From: Chloroflexota bacterium
Lineage (GTDB): Bacteria; Chloroflexota; Dehalococcoidia; Lucifugimonadales; Australimonadaceae
Length of the DNA: 14,428 nucleotides
Assembly (NCBI GenBank): GCA_022574265.1
Contig: JACZSI010000030.1
Location: 1 to 14,428, forward strand
Reading direction: 5' to 3'
Shown here: positions 1 through 8,455 of the stretch, in pieces
Layout: each line of letters starts with the position of its first letter
How positions within the stretch are numbered: the stretch's first letter is position 1
The notes under the pieces: generated by a model
Told to the model about the DNA's origin: nothing
The model's input: only the letters and a program-made list of their open reading frames with translations
The model's database searches: none
Made by a program: the position numbers and the translations under genes

Positions 1-10
1 GGCCAAGACG

Positions 11-499
11 TCATCCGTTGACGGGCCGTTGCCCGGCCGCCCGGGGTGCAGCAGGCTGGGGGATGCCGACGCCGGGCGCGCGCTTGCGGGTCTCCAGACT
101 CACGAACGTCTCGGTCTGCCGAACGCCTTCGATGGTGCCGACCTTGTGGTGCAGAAACGCGGCGAGAGCCTCGGAGCTGGCGACGTTGACCCAGACGAAG
201 ATGTCGTAGCTGCCGGTCGTGATGGCGACGTGCTCGGTCTCTTGCAGGTCCGCGAGCTCCGTCGCCACCGATTCGACGCGCGCGGGATCGACCTGGAGCC
301 CGATGAAAGCCGAGGTGTGGTACCCGAGCTGCGAGGGCTCGGCGATCGCGACGACGCGGATGACGTGCTCGTCGATCAGCTTCGTGAGGCGGCGGCGCAC
401 CGTGCCCTCGCTCACGCCCAGGCCACGGGCCATCTTCGCGTGGGAAGCGCGGCCGTCTCCTTGAAGGATCTCGATGATCGTACGGTCGAGCTGGTCCAC
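11..499 (-). CDS. Lrp/AsnC family transcriptional regulator
   Basis: Probable DNA-binding regulator of 162 residues, the usual length for the family. Residues 1-50 form the AsnC-type winged helix-turn-helix: DQLDRTIIEILQGDGRAS, then a recognition-helix segment with SEGTVRRRLTKL. Residues about 65-140 are the RAM/ligand-binding domain, with the typical TGSYDIFVWV strand and the ETFVSLETRK end. The last 20 residues are a Pro/Ala/Gly-rich tail that looks unstructured. The start is GTG at 499, chosen because GAGGG lies about 6 nt upstream and the protein begins exactly at the usual family N-terminus. The gene is complete: its stop is at 11-13. It points away from the ACIII operon and has its own promoter, so a role in controlling that operon is not shown. 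Family members sense amino acids or act as local regulators; the effector here is unknown. Confidence 0.93.
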   Translation of the reverse strand: MDQLDRTIIEILQGDGRASHAKMARGLGVSEGTVRRRLTKLIDEHVIRVVAIAEPSQLGYHTSAFIGLQVDPARVESVATELADLQETEHVAITTGSYDIFVWVNVASSEALAAFLHHKVGTIEGVRQTETFVSLETRKRAPGVGIPQPAAPRAAGQRPVNG

Positions 500-552
500 G
501 GTAGGCCCTCACCGGCAGGCTCGTCGAAGCGCCACGCCTGTCGTCGGCGGCA

Positions 553-581
553 ACCGTACCCGTGGGCTGCGGCTTTGTCAA
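553..581 (-). promoter_or_regulatory. sigma70-like promoter of the Lrp/AsnC gene
   Basis: On the minus strand a perfect TTGACA (-35, positions 576-581) is followed by a 17-nt spacer and TACGGT (-10, positions 553-558). Transcription would start near 546, giving a leader of about 45-50 nt before the GTG start at 499. The -35 match and spacer length are seen directly; activity is inferred. Confidence 0.6.
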
Positions 582-707
582 ACCTAAGGGGCTCTGATGG
601 TGGATATCCGGCGGTAAAGTGGCTTGTTCTGACGTCTTTGCAGCCCTACGCCGCCCAAAGCCATCGCCACGCGGCCGTATCCGGAGGCCCCGGCCGGGAG
701 CGGAGCG

Positions 708-914
708 CTACTGCTGGCGTGTGTCGCCGCGCGGCTGGAAGATCGACCCAGCGCCGGGCACGTCGGGGGGGATGGACCGCGAGGAGCTCCGGCGCGACCA
801 GGGCCTGCGGAAGAGCAAGCTCGCCGCGGAGAGCGCGGCGGCAGCGGCGACGGCGCGCTTCAGAAAGCTGCGGCGGCCCATCGCGCTGGGGTCTGTAGTC
901 AACGCCTCAGACAT
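708..914 (-). CDS. small twin-arginine signal protein, unknown function
   Basis: A 68-residue reading frame with a clear Tat-like N-terminus: GRRSFLKR at residues 13-20, then a hydrophobic stretch of Ala, Val and Leu to about residue 35. An Arg/Ser-rich segment (36-46) and a short tail with PPDVPGAGSIFQPRGD follow. There is no AxA cleavage site, so the segment may stay as a membrane anchor. Support for a real gene: ATG start with GGAG about 8 nt upstream, strongly G/C-biased third codon positions like the neighbours, and a promoter candidate 50-80 nt upstream. I do not recognise the family. Small Tat-tagged proteins often sit near oxidoreductases, which would fit the ACIII operon on the other strand, but no partner gene is adjacent on this strand. 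It could be a chance frame in GC-rich DNA, though the RRxFLK signature makes that less likely. Confidence 0.5.
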   Translation of the reverse strand: MSEALTTDPSAMGRRSFLKRAVAAAAALSAASLLFRRPWSRRSSSRSIPPDVPGAGSIFQPRGDTRQQ

Positions 915-1116
915 GTTGCGATGCTCCAGTAGCCGGGCAGATCGGCCGGCTGCGGTCCGCGGCTATTGTCCCTCCGCGCGGGCTCGAGTTCAAGGGCCGT
1001 GGCAGCCCAACCGGCGGCAGGCCGTGTCCGCCACCCTCCGCGGCGGCCCGCCGCAGGGCAGTGGCCCCCTTCACGACCGCCGCCATCTCCGTCTGAGAAA
1101 TCCATCACAATACTTG
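915..1116. other. non-coding spacer between divergent units
   Basis: Between the Tat mini-protein start and the operon promoter I see no convincing gene. Short frames here lack ribosome binding sites and have arginine- and proline-rich translations typical of shadows. The stretch contains the minus-strand promoter candidate at 965-993. I found no strong hairpin followed by a T-run and no riboswitch that I recognise. Confidence 0.5.
965..993 (-). promoter_or_regulatory. candidate promoter for the Tat mini-protein
   Basis: On the minus strand TTGAAC (positions 988-993) and GACAAT (positions 965-970) are separated by exactly 17 nt. Transcription would start near 958, leaving a leader of about 44 nt with GGAG before the ATG at 914. 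The matches are partial (five of six and four of six), so this is moderate evidence only. Confidence 0.35.
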
Positions 1117-1145
1117 TTGACACGTCTGGATGCGGTGGTTTAACG
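1117..1145 (+). promoter_or_regulatory. probable promoter of the ACIII operon
   Basis: A perfect TTGACA (1117-1122) is followed by TTTAAC (1139-1144, 16-nt spacer) or TTAACG (1140-1145, 17-nt spacer). The predicted start near 1151 gives a leader of about 125 nt before the first gene at 1276. The site lies in a locally AT-richer stretch of an otherwise very GC-rich region. No other promoter of this quality is seen before the operon, and the genes to 13207 are tightly packed, so it may drive them all. Confidence 0.5.
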
Positions 1146-1275
1146 TGGGTCAGCGTAAGGCGGTGGCCTGTCGCGCGCGGGTTTCGGCCCCGCCGGACTG
1201 CCGGGGATCGTACCCTCCTCCCGCGATGCGCGTGACCAGATCGCCCGGACTCAAAACCCTAGCCCGAGCAGGTGC

Positions 1276-1578
1276 ATGAACGGCGTCGACCCAGCCTACA
1301 TGACGCAGGCCGACTGGAAGTCCGTCAGCCAGCTGCTTGTTCCCCTCTGGATGATCCTCGGGTCAGGCCTCGGGCTCGGCTTTTCCATGCTGCTTGCCCA
1401 GGGTGCGCTCCCCTCGCTCGCCGCGAGCCGCGACATCACGGCGGCGACCGCGCGACGAGCACGGCCCGCGCTCTATCTGGCGGCCGTCGTGTTCCTCGCA
1501 GCCGGCCTGTTCAGCGTCGTCTTGCTCATCAGCCGCCTGGGGACCGTCTCCGACATCTACTATCGCGGTGCCATCTGA
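1276..1578 (+). CDS. small two-helix membrane protein, first gene of the ACIII operon
   Basis: A 100-residue protein that I cannot assign to a named family. It has two likely transmembrane helices, about residues 21-45 (with WMILGSGLGLGFSMLLAQ) and 66-86 (with ALYLAAVVFLAAGLFSVVLL). A basic loop lies between them and a short tail ends in DIYYRGAI. There are no cysteines or heme motifs. Start ATG 1276 is chosen over the frame's internal ATGs because AGCAGG lies just upstream, although its spacing is tight. It ends 22 nt before actA and is the first gene after the operon promoter, so a structural or assembly role in ACIII, comparable to the small accessory membrane subunits known in some ACIII complexes, is a reasonable guess but not shown. 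Confidence 0.72.
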   Translation: MNGVDPAYMTQADWKSVSQLLVPLWMILGSGLGLGFSMLLAQGALPSLAASRDITAATARRARPALYLAAVVFLAAGLFSVVLLISRLGTVSDIYYRGAI

Positions 1579-1600
1579 GCCGCCTGGGCGCTGACGCGCG

Positions 1601-2176
1601 ATGAACAGCCGCGTCGTCAAGATCGCGATCCCCGTCGTGGGAGCCAGCGTGCTCTTGGTGGTCGCGTTCGTTGGATGGTTCGTGATCTCGGCCTGGTGGA
1701 GCAACCCGCCGCCGGTGCTGGGGTTCGGCGAGGGGCCGGAGCAGCCCATCGCATTTCCCCACACCGTGCACGTGAGCGACGCAGGGCTCGACTGTCAGTT
1801 CTGCCACCGGACGGTGTCCACCGATGAGGCCGCCACCATCCCCGCCGTTGCCCAATGCCTCTTCTGCCACGGCTTCGATAAGATCGACGGCCGCCTCTCG
1901 ACGAGCGAGACCGCGCAGGAGGAGCTGGCGAAGCTGATCGCCGACCTCGGCGAGCCGCAGCAGCCGATCAACTGGAACCGCGTGTACCGGCTGCCGGACC
2001 ACGTGCAGTTCGTCCACGCGCCGCACATCCAGCAGGGTATCTCCTGCTCGACGTGCCACGGAGAGATCGGCGAGATGCAGGTGGTGAAGCAGGTCCGCAA
2101 CCTCAAGATGCGGGACTGCGTGGACTGCCACCGCGACAACGGGGCACCGACCGACTGCTCCACTTGTCACTATTAG
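1601..2176 (+). CDS. actA: ACIII pentaheme cytochrome c subunit ActA
   Basis: Membrane-anchored multiheme cytochrome of 191 residues, an electron carrier of alternative complex III on the outer face of the membrane. A single N-terminal transmembrane anchor spans about residues 8-31 and is probably uncleaved. Five CxxCH heme-attachment motifs are seen: CQFCH (65-69), CLFCH (86-90), CSTCH (149-153), CVDCH (173-177) and CSTCH (186-190). The region PINWNRVYRLPDHVQFVHAPH (122-142) is the conserved segment of ActA and related cytochrome c7-like proteins; its histidines are candidate axial ligands. Five hemes is the known ActA number. The last motif lies two residues from the C-terminus. The start is an ATG with only a weak upstream Shine-Dalgarno, 22 nt after the previous stop. 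Strong RBS AAGGAG for the next gene follows the stop. Confidence 0.93.
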   Translation: MNSRVVKIAIPVVGASVLLVVAFVGWFVISAWWSNPPPVLGFGEGPEQPIAFPHTVHVSDAGLDCQFCHRTVSTDEAATIPAVAQCLFCHGFDKIDGRLSTSETAQEELAKLIADLGEPQQPINWNRVYRLPDHVQFVHAPHIQQGISCSTCHGEIGEMQVVKQVRNLKMRDCVDCHRDNGAPTDCSTCHY

Positions 2177-2192
2177 GGGAAGGAGAGACCGG

Positions 2193-4433
2193 ATGGGCCT
2201 GACACGACGGCGGTTCCTTCAGTGGGCGGGGGCGACGGGCATCGGTGCCGTCGTCTTCAACGGCTGCCGCGTTCCGGACCACGAGATCCAGGTCCAGAGC
2301 CCGGTCCAGATCCCCGAGGACCTCGTCACCGGCCGTGACAACTACTACGCGACGGTCATCCAGGGCCCCAGCTCGAGCGAGGGATTGCTGGTCCGCGTGA
2401 TGGAAGGGCGCGCCAAGAAGGTGGAAGGCAACCCCGACTACCCGATGAACACGGGCAAGCACGGCCTCCGCGCCGAGGCGCTGCTCCAGGCGGCGTACCA
2501 CCCCGACCGCATCAAGACGCCACTGCGTCGCGTCGCCAAGGGCGGCCCCTACCGCCCGATCGGGTGGCCCGAGGCCATCGGCGAGCTGACGCGGGTGCTC
2601 AACGAGGCGGACCCCTCCCGCGTGGTGCTGGCCACCGCGCCGATCCGCGGGGTGCTCGCCGACGTGACGCACCGGTTCGCGGACTCCTACGGCGCCCGGC
2701 TCATCGGCTTCGACCCGCTCGACCAGACGGTGCTGCGCGCCGCGATGAAGCGCGTGTTCGGCCAAGACGCCCTGCCCGACTTCGACATCGCCCGCACGGG
2801 GTACCTGCTGAGCTTCGGGTCCGACTTCCTCGGCACGTGGCTCGACCCGACGCACTTCGCGCGGGGCTACGGTGAGTTCCGGCAGGGCGACGGCGAGCGA
2901 GGCTACCTCGTGCAGGTCGACTCCCGCTTCTCGCCGACCGCGGCCGCGGCCGACCAGTGGGTGTACGTCACGCCCGGCTCCGAAGGGCTGCTCGCGATGG
3001 CGATGATCCACACGATCGTGAGCGATGGGCTCGGCGACGGCGCCGCGGCCAGCGCGCTCACCGGCGGACGCGGCGCGAGCGCGCTCTCGGCATTCACGCC
3101 AAGCGCCGTCGCGGAGCGCGTGTTCGGCGAGACGGGCGGCGGCGCCGAGCGCATCCGCAAGATGGCCCGCGACTTCGCGAGCAAGGAGCACGGGCAGGCG
3201 CTCGCCATCGGCGGCGGCTCGGCCGGCGCGTATGCCAACGGCCTCTTCAACCTCACCGCCATCTACGCGCTCAACCACCTGGTCGGCGCCGTGGACCCGC
3301 CGAACGGCGGCGGGCTCGTCTTCAACCCGCCGAGCGATGAGCCGCGCATCACCGCGGCGCCGCTGCGCGAGTGGAAGCAGCTCATCGGCGACATGCGCGC
3401 GGGCAACGTCGACGTGCTCCTCGTGCGCGACGCCAACATCGACTATGGCCTGCCCGGCTCGCTCGGCACCCGCGAGGCCCTCGGGAAGGTCGGCACGATC
3501 GTCAGCTTCTCGAGTTTCCTGGACGAGACGACGGTGCTCGCCGACCTCATCCTCCCGGGCAGCACGCCGCTGGAGGAGTGGGGCACCGACATCCCCGACC
3601 CCGGCCCCGGATACCGGACGGTCGCCTTCCAGCAGCCGGTCATCAACCCGTTCCACGGCACGCTGTCCTTCGGCGACGTGCTCCTCCAGACAGGACGCGA
3701 GCTCGGCTTCGGCGACCAGCTGCCCTGGGCCACGATGCGCGACGCCGTGCGCGATACGGCCCGGGCGCTCCACGAGACCGGCGGCGGGTCGGTCACGCAG
3801 CCGACGTTCCCGGAGTTCTGGAAGCGCGCGCTCGAGCGCGGTGGCTGGTGGGACATGAACGCGACGGCCGGCGCTGCTTCGGCTCCGCCCCGGCTCCCCA
3901 CGGCAACGGTGTTGCCCAAGCTGGCCGGCGACGAGAACCAGTACCCCTTCTTCCTCGTCCCCTACGAGGCGCACGGCATCGGTGCCGGCGGGTTCGCCCA
4001 CCTCCCGTGGGTCCAGTCCGCACCCGATCCCATCACGACCGTGGCGTGGGCGACGTGGGTGGACGTGAACCCGACGACGGCCCGGGAGCTCAACCTGCAC
4101 CAAGACGACATCGTGATCGTCGGCGCGCCGAACGGCCGCTTCCTCGAGGCGGCGGTGTACGTCAACCCGGCGACGCCGCCCCACGTCGTCTCGATCCCCT
4201 TCGGCGGCGGGCACGAGCACTTCACCGGCGTCGCGGCAAAGCGCGGGGCCAACGTGCTCGACATCCTTGAGGACTCCGAAGATACGGAGACGGGCGCGCT
4301 CGCGTGGGCAGGCACCCGCGTGCGGCTGACCAAGACCCGAAACCGCGTCAAACTGCCCAAGCTCGAGGGGAACGAGCTGGCCGTTCAGCTGCCGGGCGAA
4401 GAAGTCATCGAAGTCCAGCACGTGAGCCGGTAG
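2193..4433 (+). CDS. actB1: ACIII subunit ActB1, molybdopterin oxidoreductase-like, Tat-exported
   Basis: Large periplasm-facing scaffold of alternative complex III, 746 residues, homologous to molybdopterin oxidoreductase catalytic subunits but known to lack cofactors in ACIII. The N-terminus is a Tat signal, TRRRFLQWAG (residues 4-13), ending in FNGC with Cys25. The mature part keeps family segments such as YYATVIQGPSSSEGLLVRV and EGNPDYPMNTGKHG near the N-terminus. The C-terminal domain has DVNPTTARELNLHQDD, typical of the molybdopterin-dinucleotide-binding fold. Apart from Cys25 the protein contains no cysteine, so no Fe-S cluster or Cys-ligated metal is possible. In many organisms ActB is one protein of about 1000 residues; here the ferredoxin part is a separate gene 16 nt downstream. 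Start ATG 2193 has a strong AAGGAG about 8 nt upstream. Confidence 0.92.
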   Translation: MGLTRRRFLQWAGATGIGAVVFNGCRVPDHEIQVQSPVQIPEDLVTGRDNYYATVIQGPSSSEGLLVRVMEGRAKKVEGNPDYPMNTGKHGLRAEALLQAAYHPDRIKTPLRRVAKGGPYRPIGWPEAIGELTRVLNEADPSRVVLATAPIRGVLADVTHRFADSYGARLIGFDPLDQTVLRAAMKRVFGQDALPDFDIARTGYLLSFGSDFLGTWLDPTHFARGYGEFRQGDGERGYLVQVDSRFSPTAAAADQWVYVTPGSEGLLAMAMIHTIVSDGLGDGAAASALTGGRGASALSAFTPSAVAERVFGETGGGAERIRKMARDFASKEHGQALAIGGGSAGAYANGLFNLTAIYALNHLVGAVDPPNGGGLVFNPPSDEPRITAAPLREWKQLIGDMRAGNVDVLLVRDANIDYGLPGSLGTREALGKVGTIVSFSSFLDETTVLADLILPGSTPLEEWGTDIPDPGPGYRTVAFQQPVINPFHGTLSFGDVLLQTGRELGFGDQLPWATMRDAVRDTARALHETGGGSVTQPTFPEFWKRALERGGWWDMNATAGAASAPPRLPTATVLPKLAGDENQYPFFLVPYEAHGIGAGGFAHLPWVQSAPDPITTVAWATWVDVNPTTARELNLHQDDIVIVGAPNGRFLEAAVYVNPATPPHVVSIPFGGGHEHFTGVAAKRGANVLDILEDSEDTETGALAWAGTRVRLTKTRNRVKLPKLEGNELAVQLPGEEVIEVQHVSR

Positions 4434-4449
4434 GCGAGGATCAGAGGAC

Positions 4450-5158
<709 letters not shown>

Positions 5159-5166
<8 letters not shown>

Positions 5167-6526
5167 CGCCGCCCACGAGATCCCGCCGCTCCCGACGCAC
5201 CAGGAGGTGACGCGGGACGTTCTGGCGCGATTCCAGGAACTCGGCGCCCGCTACTGGGGCTGGGTGACGGTCTTGTCGTTCCTGTTCGTGCTGGGCATCT
5301 TGGGCTTCGTCATCCGGCTCACCTGCGGCTTCGACGACCGTTCCATCTGGGGCTATCACGTGGCGACGATGTCGTTCATCGTCACGACGTTCCTCGCCAT
5401 GCCGCTCATCTCGGCGGGTCTGCGGCTCATGAAGGCGCACTGGCGCCGGCCGCTCACGCGGGTGACGGAGAACATGAGCATCACCGGGCTGCTGGTCGTG
5501 CTCATGCTGCTGCCGGCACTCGCGGCCCTGCCGCCGCTGGAGGGCCGCCGGAACATCTGGTTCGACTTCCCCCTCGGCGCACCCGGCGTGTGGAACGTCT
5601 TGGGGTTCGGGAACCTGGCGCTGGTGGGCCTCGCGCTTCTGTGGGTGCTCGCGCTGCCGGACCTGGCAGCCGCGCGGGACCACCTGCCGCCGTCCGCCCG
5701 CCAGCGCGTCATCTCCTGGGCGTCGCTTGGATGGATCGGTCACCTGCGGCAGTGGCGAGTGCTCTATTCGGCCTCCATGCTGTTCGGCGCCATGTACCTC
5801 CTCGCCTACCCGCTGGTGCAGTCGCTGCTGATCGCCGACTTCCACGCGGGCCTGCTTCCGGGGCTCAAGGACGCCATCGCTCCGGCGCGGGCGGTCGTCC
5901 ACGGCATCCAGGGCGCGATCGCGATGACGATCGTCGTCATGTACGTGATGCGCCGCCTCGGCGGGTACGAGCGATACTTCGCCGTCGACCAGTTCTGGGC
6001 ACTCTCGAAGCCGCTGCTCGCCTTCTCGCTCTTCTGGTTCTACTTCTGGTGGTCGAGCTTCATCACGTTCTGGTACGGGCGGCTGCCGGGGGAGACGGAC
6101 CTGATCCGTTTCCTGGTGCTGAACTCCTACCTCGGCCCGTTCATCGTCTCGATGGTGCTGAACTTCATCGTGCCGCTGGTCACGCTGATCTGGTCGCCGG
6201 TCAGGCGGAGCGCGTGGGGACCGGCGCTCGTGAGCGTCGGCATCCTCGTCGGCAGCTACGTCAACGAGGTCCGCACCTACGTCTCGGCGTTCTCGATCGA
6301 GGACCCGACGCTGCATGCGCTCGACGGGATCCCGCCGGGGCAGTGGCCGGAGGCCGCCGACGTGCTCATCGGCATCGGCGGCATCGCGGGGTGCGTGCTG
6401 CTCTTCATGCTCGTCAGCAAGATCGTCCCCGTCATCTCGATGTGGGAGGTCGGCGAGGGGTTGCGTCTCACGAAGGTCCGCCGGTACCTGAACCGCCAAG
6501 TAAGGGTCATCGCCAAGTCGCACTAA
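5159..6526 (+). CDS. actF: ACIII NrfD/PsrC-like membrane subunit, ActF-type
   Basis: Polytopic membrane protein of 455 residues with about ten hydrophobic helices, of the NrfD/PsrC family. Shared family segments are HWRRPLTRVTE (94-104), LPDLAAARD (166-174) and the GHLRQWR loop after SLGWI. It is clearly homologous to the next gene, but it lacks the HxIVSWDF motif and is therefore more like ActF, the second quinone-site subunit, than ActC. The ActC/ActF assignment rests on motifs alone and could be reversed. I chose ATG 5159, inside the end of actB2, because AGG lies about 9 nt upstream; a TTG at 5150 would add three residues. ActF normally follows actE in the textbook order, whereas here the gene precedes actC. 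The likely job is quinone binding and possibly proton translocation through the membrane arm. Confidence 0.82.
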
Positions 6527-6544
6527 GCTTGCCCCCGGAGTGAC

Positions 6545-7921
6545 ATGTACTACCGCCGAACACTGAGCGACGCGCAGATCAACCGTGAGCTGCTGCACGT
6601 CGTGTTCACGACGCCGATGTGGTGGATCGTGATCGTCGGCCTGCTCGGGCTGGTCGTTGGGCTAGCGGTCATCGCGGTCGGCTTCATGTTCAACCAGGGG
6701 TTGGGCGTCACGGGGTTGCGCCAGCCGGTGTTCTGGGGCTTCTTCATCACCAACTTCGTGTTCTGGGTCGGCATCAGCCACGCGGGCGTGATGATCTCGG
6801 CGATCCTGCGCCTCTCCCAGGCGGAGTGGCGCCGCCCGATGGTGCGCGCGGCGGAGATCATGACGGTCTTCTCGCTGATGGCGGCACTGACGATGCCGCT
6901 GGTGCACGCCGGACGGGCCTGGCGCATCTTCTACTGGATCTTCCCGTACGACTGGTCCCGCGGCATCTGGCCGGACATCCGCTCGCCGCTGATCTGGGAC
7001 CCGGTCGCCATCTTCACGTACCTGATATCGAGCTCGCTCTTCGTCTACACCGCGCTCATCCCGGACCTCGCGGTCATCCGCGACCGCGGCAAGGGGACGT
7101 GGCGGTACCCGGTGTACGCGGTGCTCTCGCTCGGGTGGCACGGCAGCCCCCACCAGTGGAAGCTCCAGGGCATGGCGGGCATCCTGCTCTCGGCGCTCAT
7201 CCTGCCGGTCTTCGTCTCCGTGCACAGCATCGTGTCGTGGGACTTCGGCGTTTCGCTCGTGCCGTCGTGGCACGTCACCGTCTTCGCGCCCTACTTCGTC
7301 ATCGGCGCGGTGCACTCGGGCGTCTCGGCGGTGGTGACGCTGATGGTCATCATGCGGAAGCTCTACCACCTGGAGAACTACATCTGGGAGGAGCACATCG
7401 ACGCGCTGGCGCGCCTCCTCATCGTGGTCGCCACCGGCTGGTTCTTCCTGTTCTGGCTGGACCTCGTGTTCTCGCTGTGGACGCGGGAGGAGCAGGAGAT
7501 GGTGGTGTGGAACCTGCGGCTGTTCGAGGCGCCGTGGGGCTGGCTGTTCCTGACGTTCTTCATCACCTCCTACGTCATCCCCGTGCCGCTCTGGCTGTTC
7601 AAGCGCGTGCGCCGCAGCTTCACGTGGATGCTCTGGACAAGCCTGCTCGTCAACGTCGGCATGTGGCTGGAGCGGTTCCTCATCATCGTGCCGGGCCTCG
7701 TGCGGAAGGGGCCGCTGGTGTTCGACTACGGCACGTACCGCCCAAGCCCCATCGAGATCATGATCGTCGTTGGGACGCTGGCCCTGGTACCGTTCCTTCT
7801 GTTGCTGTTCAGCAAGTTCTTCCCGCTCATCCCCCTGTGGGAAGTGAAGGAAGGCCAGAAACTCATCGATCACGTCCAGCTGGGCAACGTCGAAGTGCCC
7901 GCGTTGGTAAAGGAGCACTAG
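6545..7921 (+). CDS. actC: ACIII quinol-binding membrane subunit ActC (NrfD/PsrC family)
   Basis: Integral membrane protein of 458 residues with about ten transmembrane helices, the presumed quinol oxidation site of ACIII. Typical ActC/PsrC segments are GISHAGVMISAILRL (76-90), AEWRRPMVRAAE (93-104), ALIPDLAVIRDR (170-181), HSIVSWDF (227-234) and SLVPSWHVTVFAPYF (237-251). The C-terminus holds PLIPLWEVKEGQ, the counterpart of PVISMWEVGEG in the preceding paralogue. Start ATG 6545 has GGAG 4 nt upstream and lies 18 nt after the previous stop. actD begins 2 nt after its stop. In the known complex this subunit packs under the Fe-S domain, which fits its place next to actB2 and actF. Confidence 0.9.
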   Translation: MYYRRTLSDAQINRELLHVVFTTPMWWIVIVGLLGLVVGLAVIAVGFMFNQGLGVTGLRQPVFWGFFITNFVFWVGISHAGVMISAILRLSQAEWRRPMVRAAEIMTVFSLMAALTMPLVHAGRAWRIFYWIFPYDWSRGIWPDIRSPLIWDPVAIFTYLISSSLFVYTALIPDLAVIRDRGKGTWRYPVYAVLSLGWHGSPHQWKLQGMAGILLSALILPVFVSVHSIVSWDFGVSLVPSWHVTVFAPYFVIGAVHSGVSAVVTLMVIMRKLYHLENYIWEEHIDALARLLIVVATGWFFLFWLDLVFSLWTREEQEMVVWNLRLFEAPWGWLFLTFFITSYVIPVPLWLFKRVRRSFTWMLWTSLLVNVGMWLERFLIIVPGLVRKGPLVFDYGTYRPSPIEIMIVVGTLALVPFLLLLFSKFFPLIPLWEVKEGQKLIDHVQLGNVEVPALVKEH

Positions 7922-7923
7922 CG

Positions 7924-8433
7924 ATGGCGAACCGGAAACTTCTCGGCCTGTTCCAAGAGCCGCAACAGGTGGCCGACGCGATGAACGAGCTCAAGGCGAG
8001 CGGCATCGCGGCGGAGGACATCGACATCTACTCCGGGAGTCCGTTCCCGGAGGGGTCGTTCGGCGAGCATGAGCCCCACCACCGGCTGTACATGTTCCCG
8101 CTCGTTGGGGCGCTGATCGGGTTCGCCATCGGCCTGCTCTTCACCGCGGGGACGCAGATCTCGTACCCGCTCGTCACCGGCGGCAAGCCGCTGCTCTCCA
8201 TCCCGCCGATGACGATCATCATGTACGAGAACACGATGCTGGGCGCCATCATCGCCACGGTGCTCGGCGTGCTGTTCGAGTCGCGCCTGCCCAAGCGCAG
8301 CCTCGGCCTCTACGACGAGCGCATCACCGAGGGGTACATCGGCATCATCGTCGACAGCCCGGAGGACAAGGCCGCCCAGGCGGAGAGCCTGATGAAGGCC
8401 GCGGGCGCCGAAGAAGTGAAGCACGAGTCGTAG
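7924..8433 (+). CDS. actD: ACIII membrane subunit ActD (DUF3341)
   Basis: A 169-residue membrane subunit of alternative complex III. The N-terminal part (residues 4-37: KLLGLFQEPQQVADAMNELK then GIAAEDIDIYS) is a small soluble fold that opens the DUF3341 family. Two transmembrane helices follow at about 57-76 and 97-117 (LGAIIATVLGVLF). The C-terminal segment GYIGIIVDSPEDKAAQAESL resembles the N-terminal domain's 'delta' element and is also family-typical. It contains no redox motif. Its role in the complex is structural, and a proton-path role has been proposed for the family. It starts 2 nt after actC, so translation is probably coupled. Confidence 0.9.
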   Translation: MANRKLLGLFQEPQQVADAMNELKASGIAAEDIDIYSGSPFPEGSFGEHEPHHRLYMFPLVGALIGFAIGLLFTAGTQISYPLVTGGKPLLSIPPMTIIMYENTMLGAIIATVLGVLFESRLPKRSLGLYDERITEGYIGIIVDSPEDKAAQAESLMKAAGAEEVKHES

Positions 8434-8455
8434 CGGGACAAGGAGCAGACGAACG

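Noticed and set aside
681..707. Possible terminator hairpin after the Tat mini-protein (CCCGGCCGGG palindrome)
   Set aside because: The palindrome has no loop and no T-run follows on the minus strand; such GC palindromes are expected by chance here.
29..898. 289-codon plus-strand frame over the Lrp gene and spacer
   Set aside because: It is antisense to the Lrp/AsnC gene, has no domain similarity that I can see and becomes Arg-rich low complexity at its end.
899..1123. 74-codon minus-strand frame upstream of the Tat mini-protein
   Set aside because: GTG start without RBS, Gly/Arg/Pro-rich translation, and it overlaps the promoter candidates on both strands.
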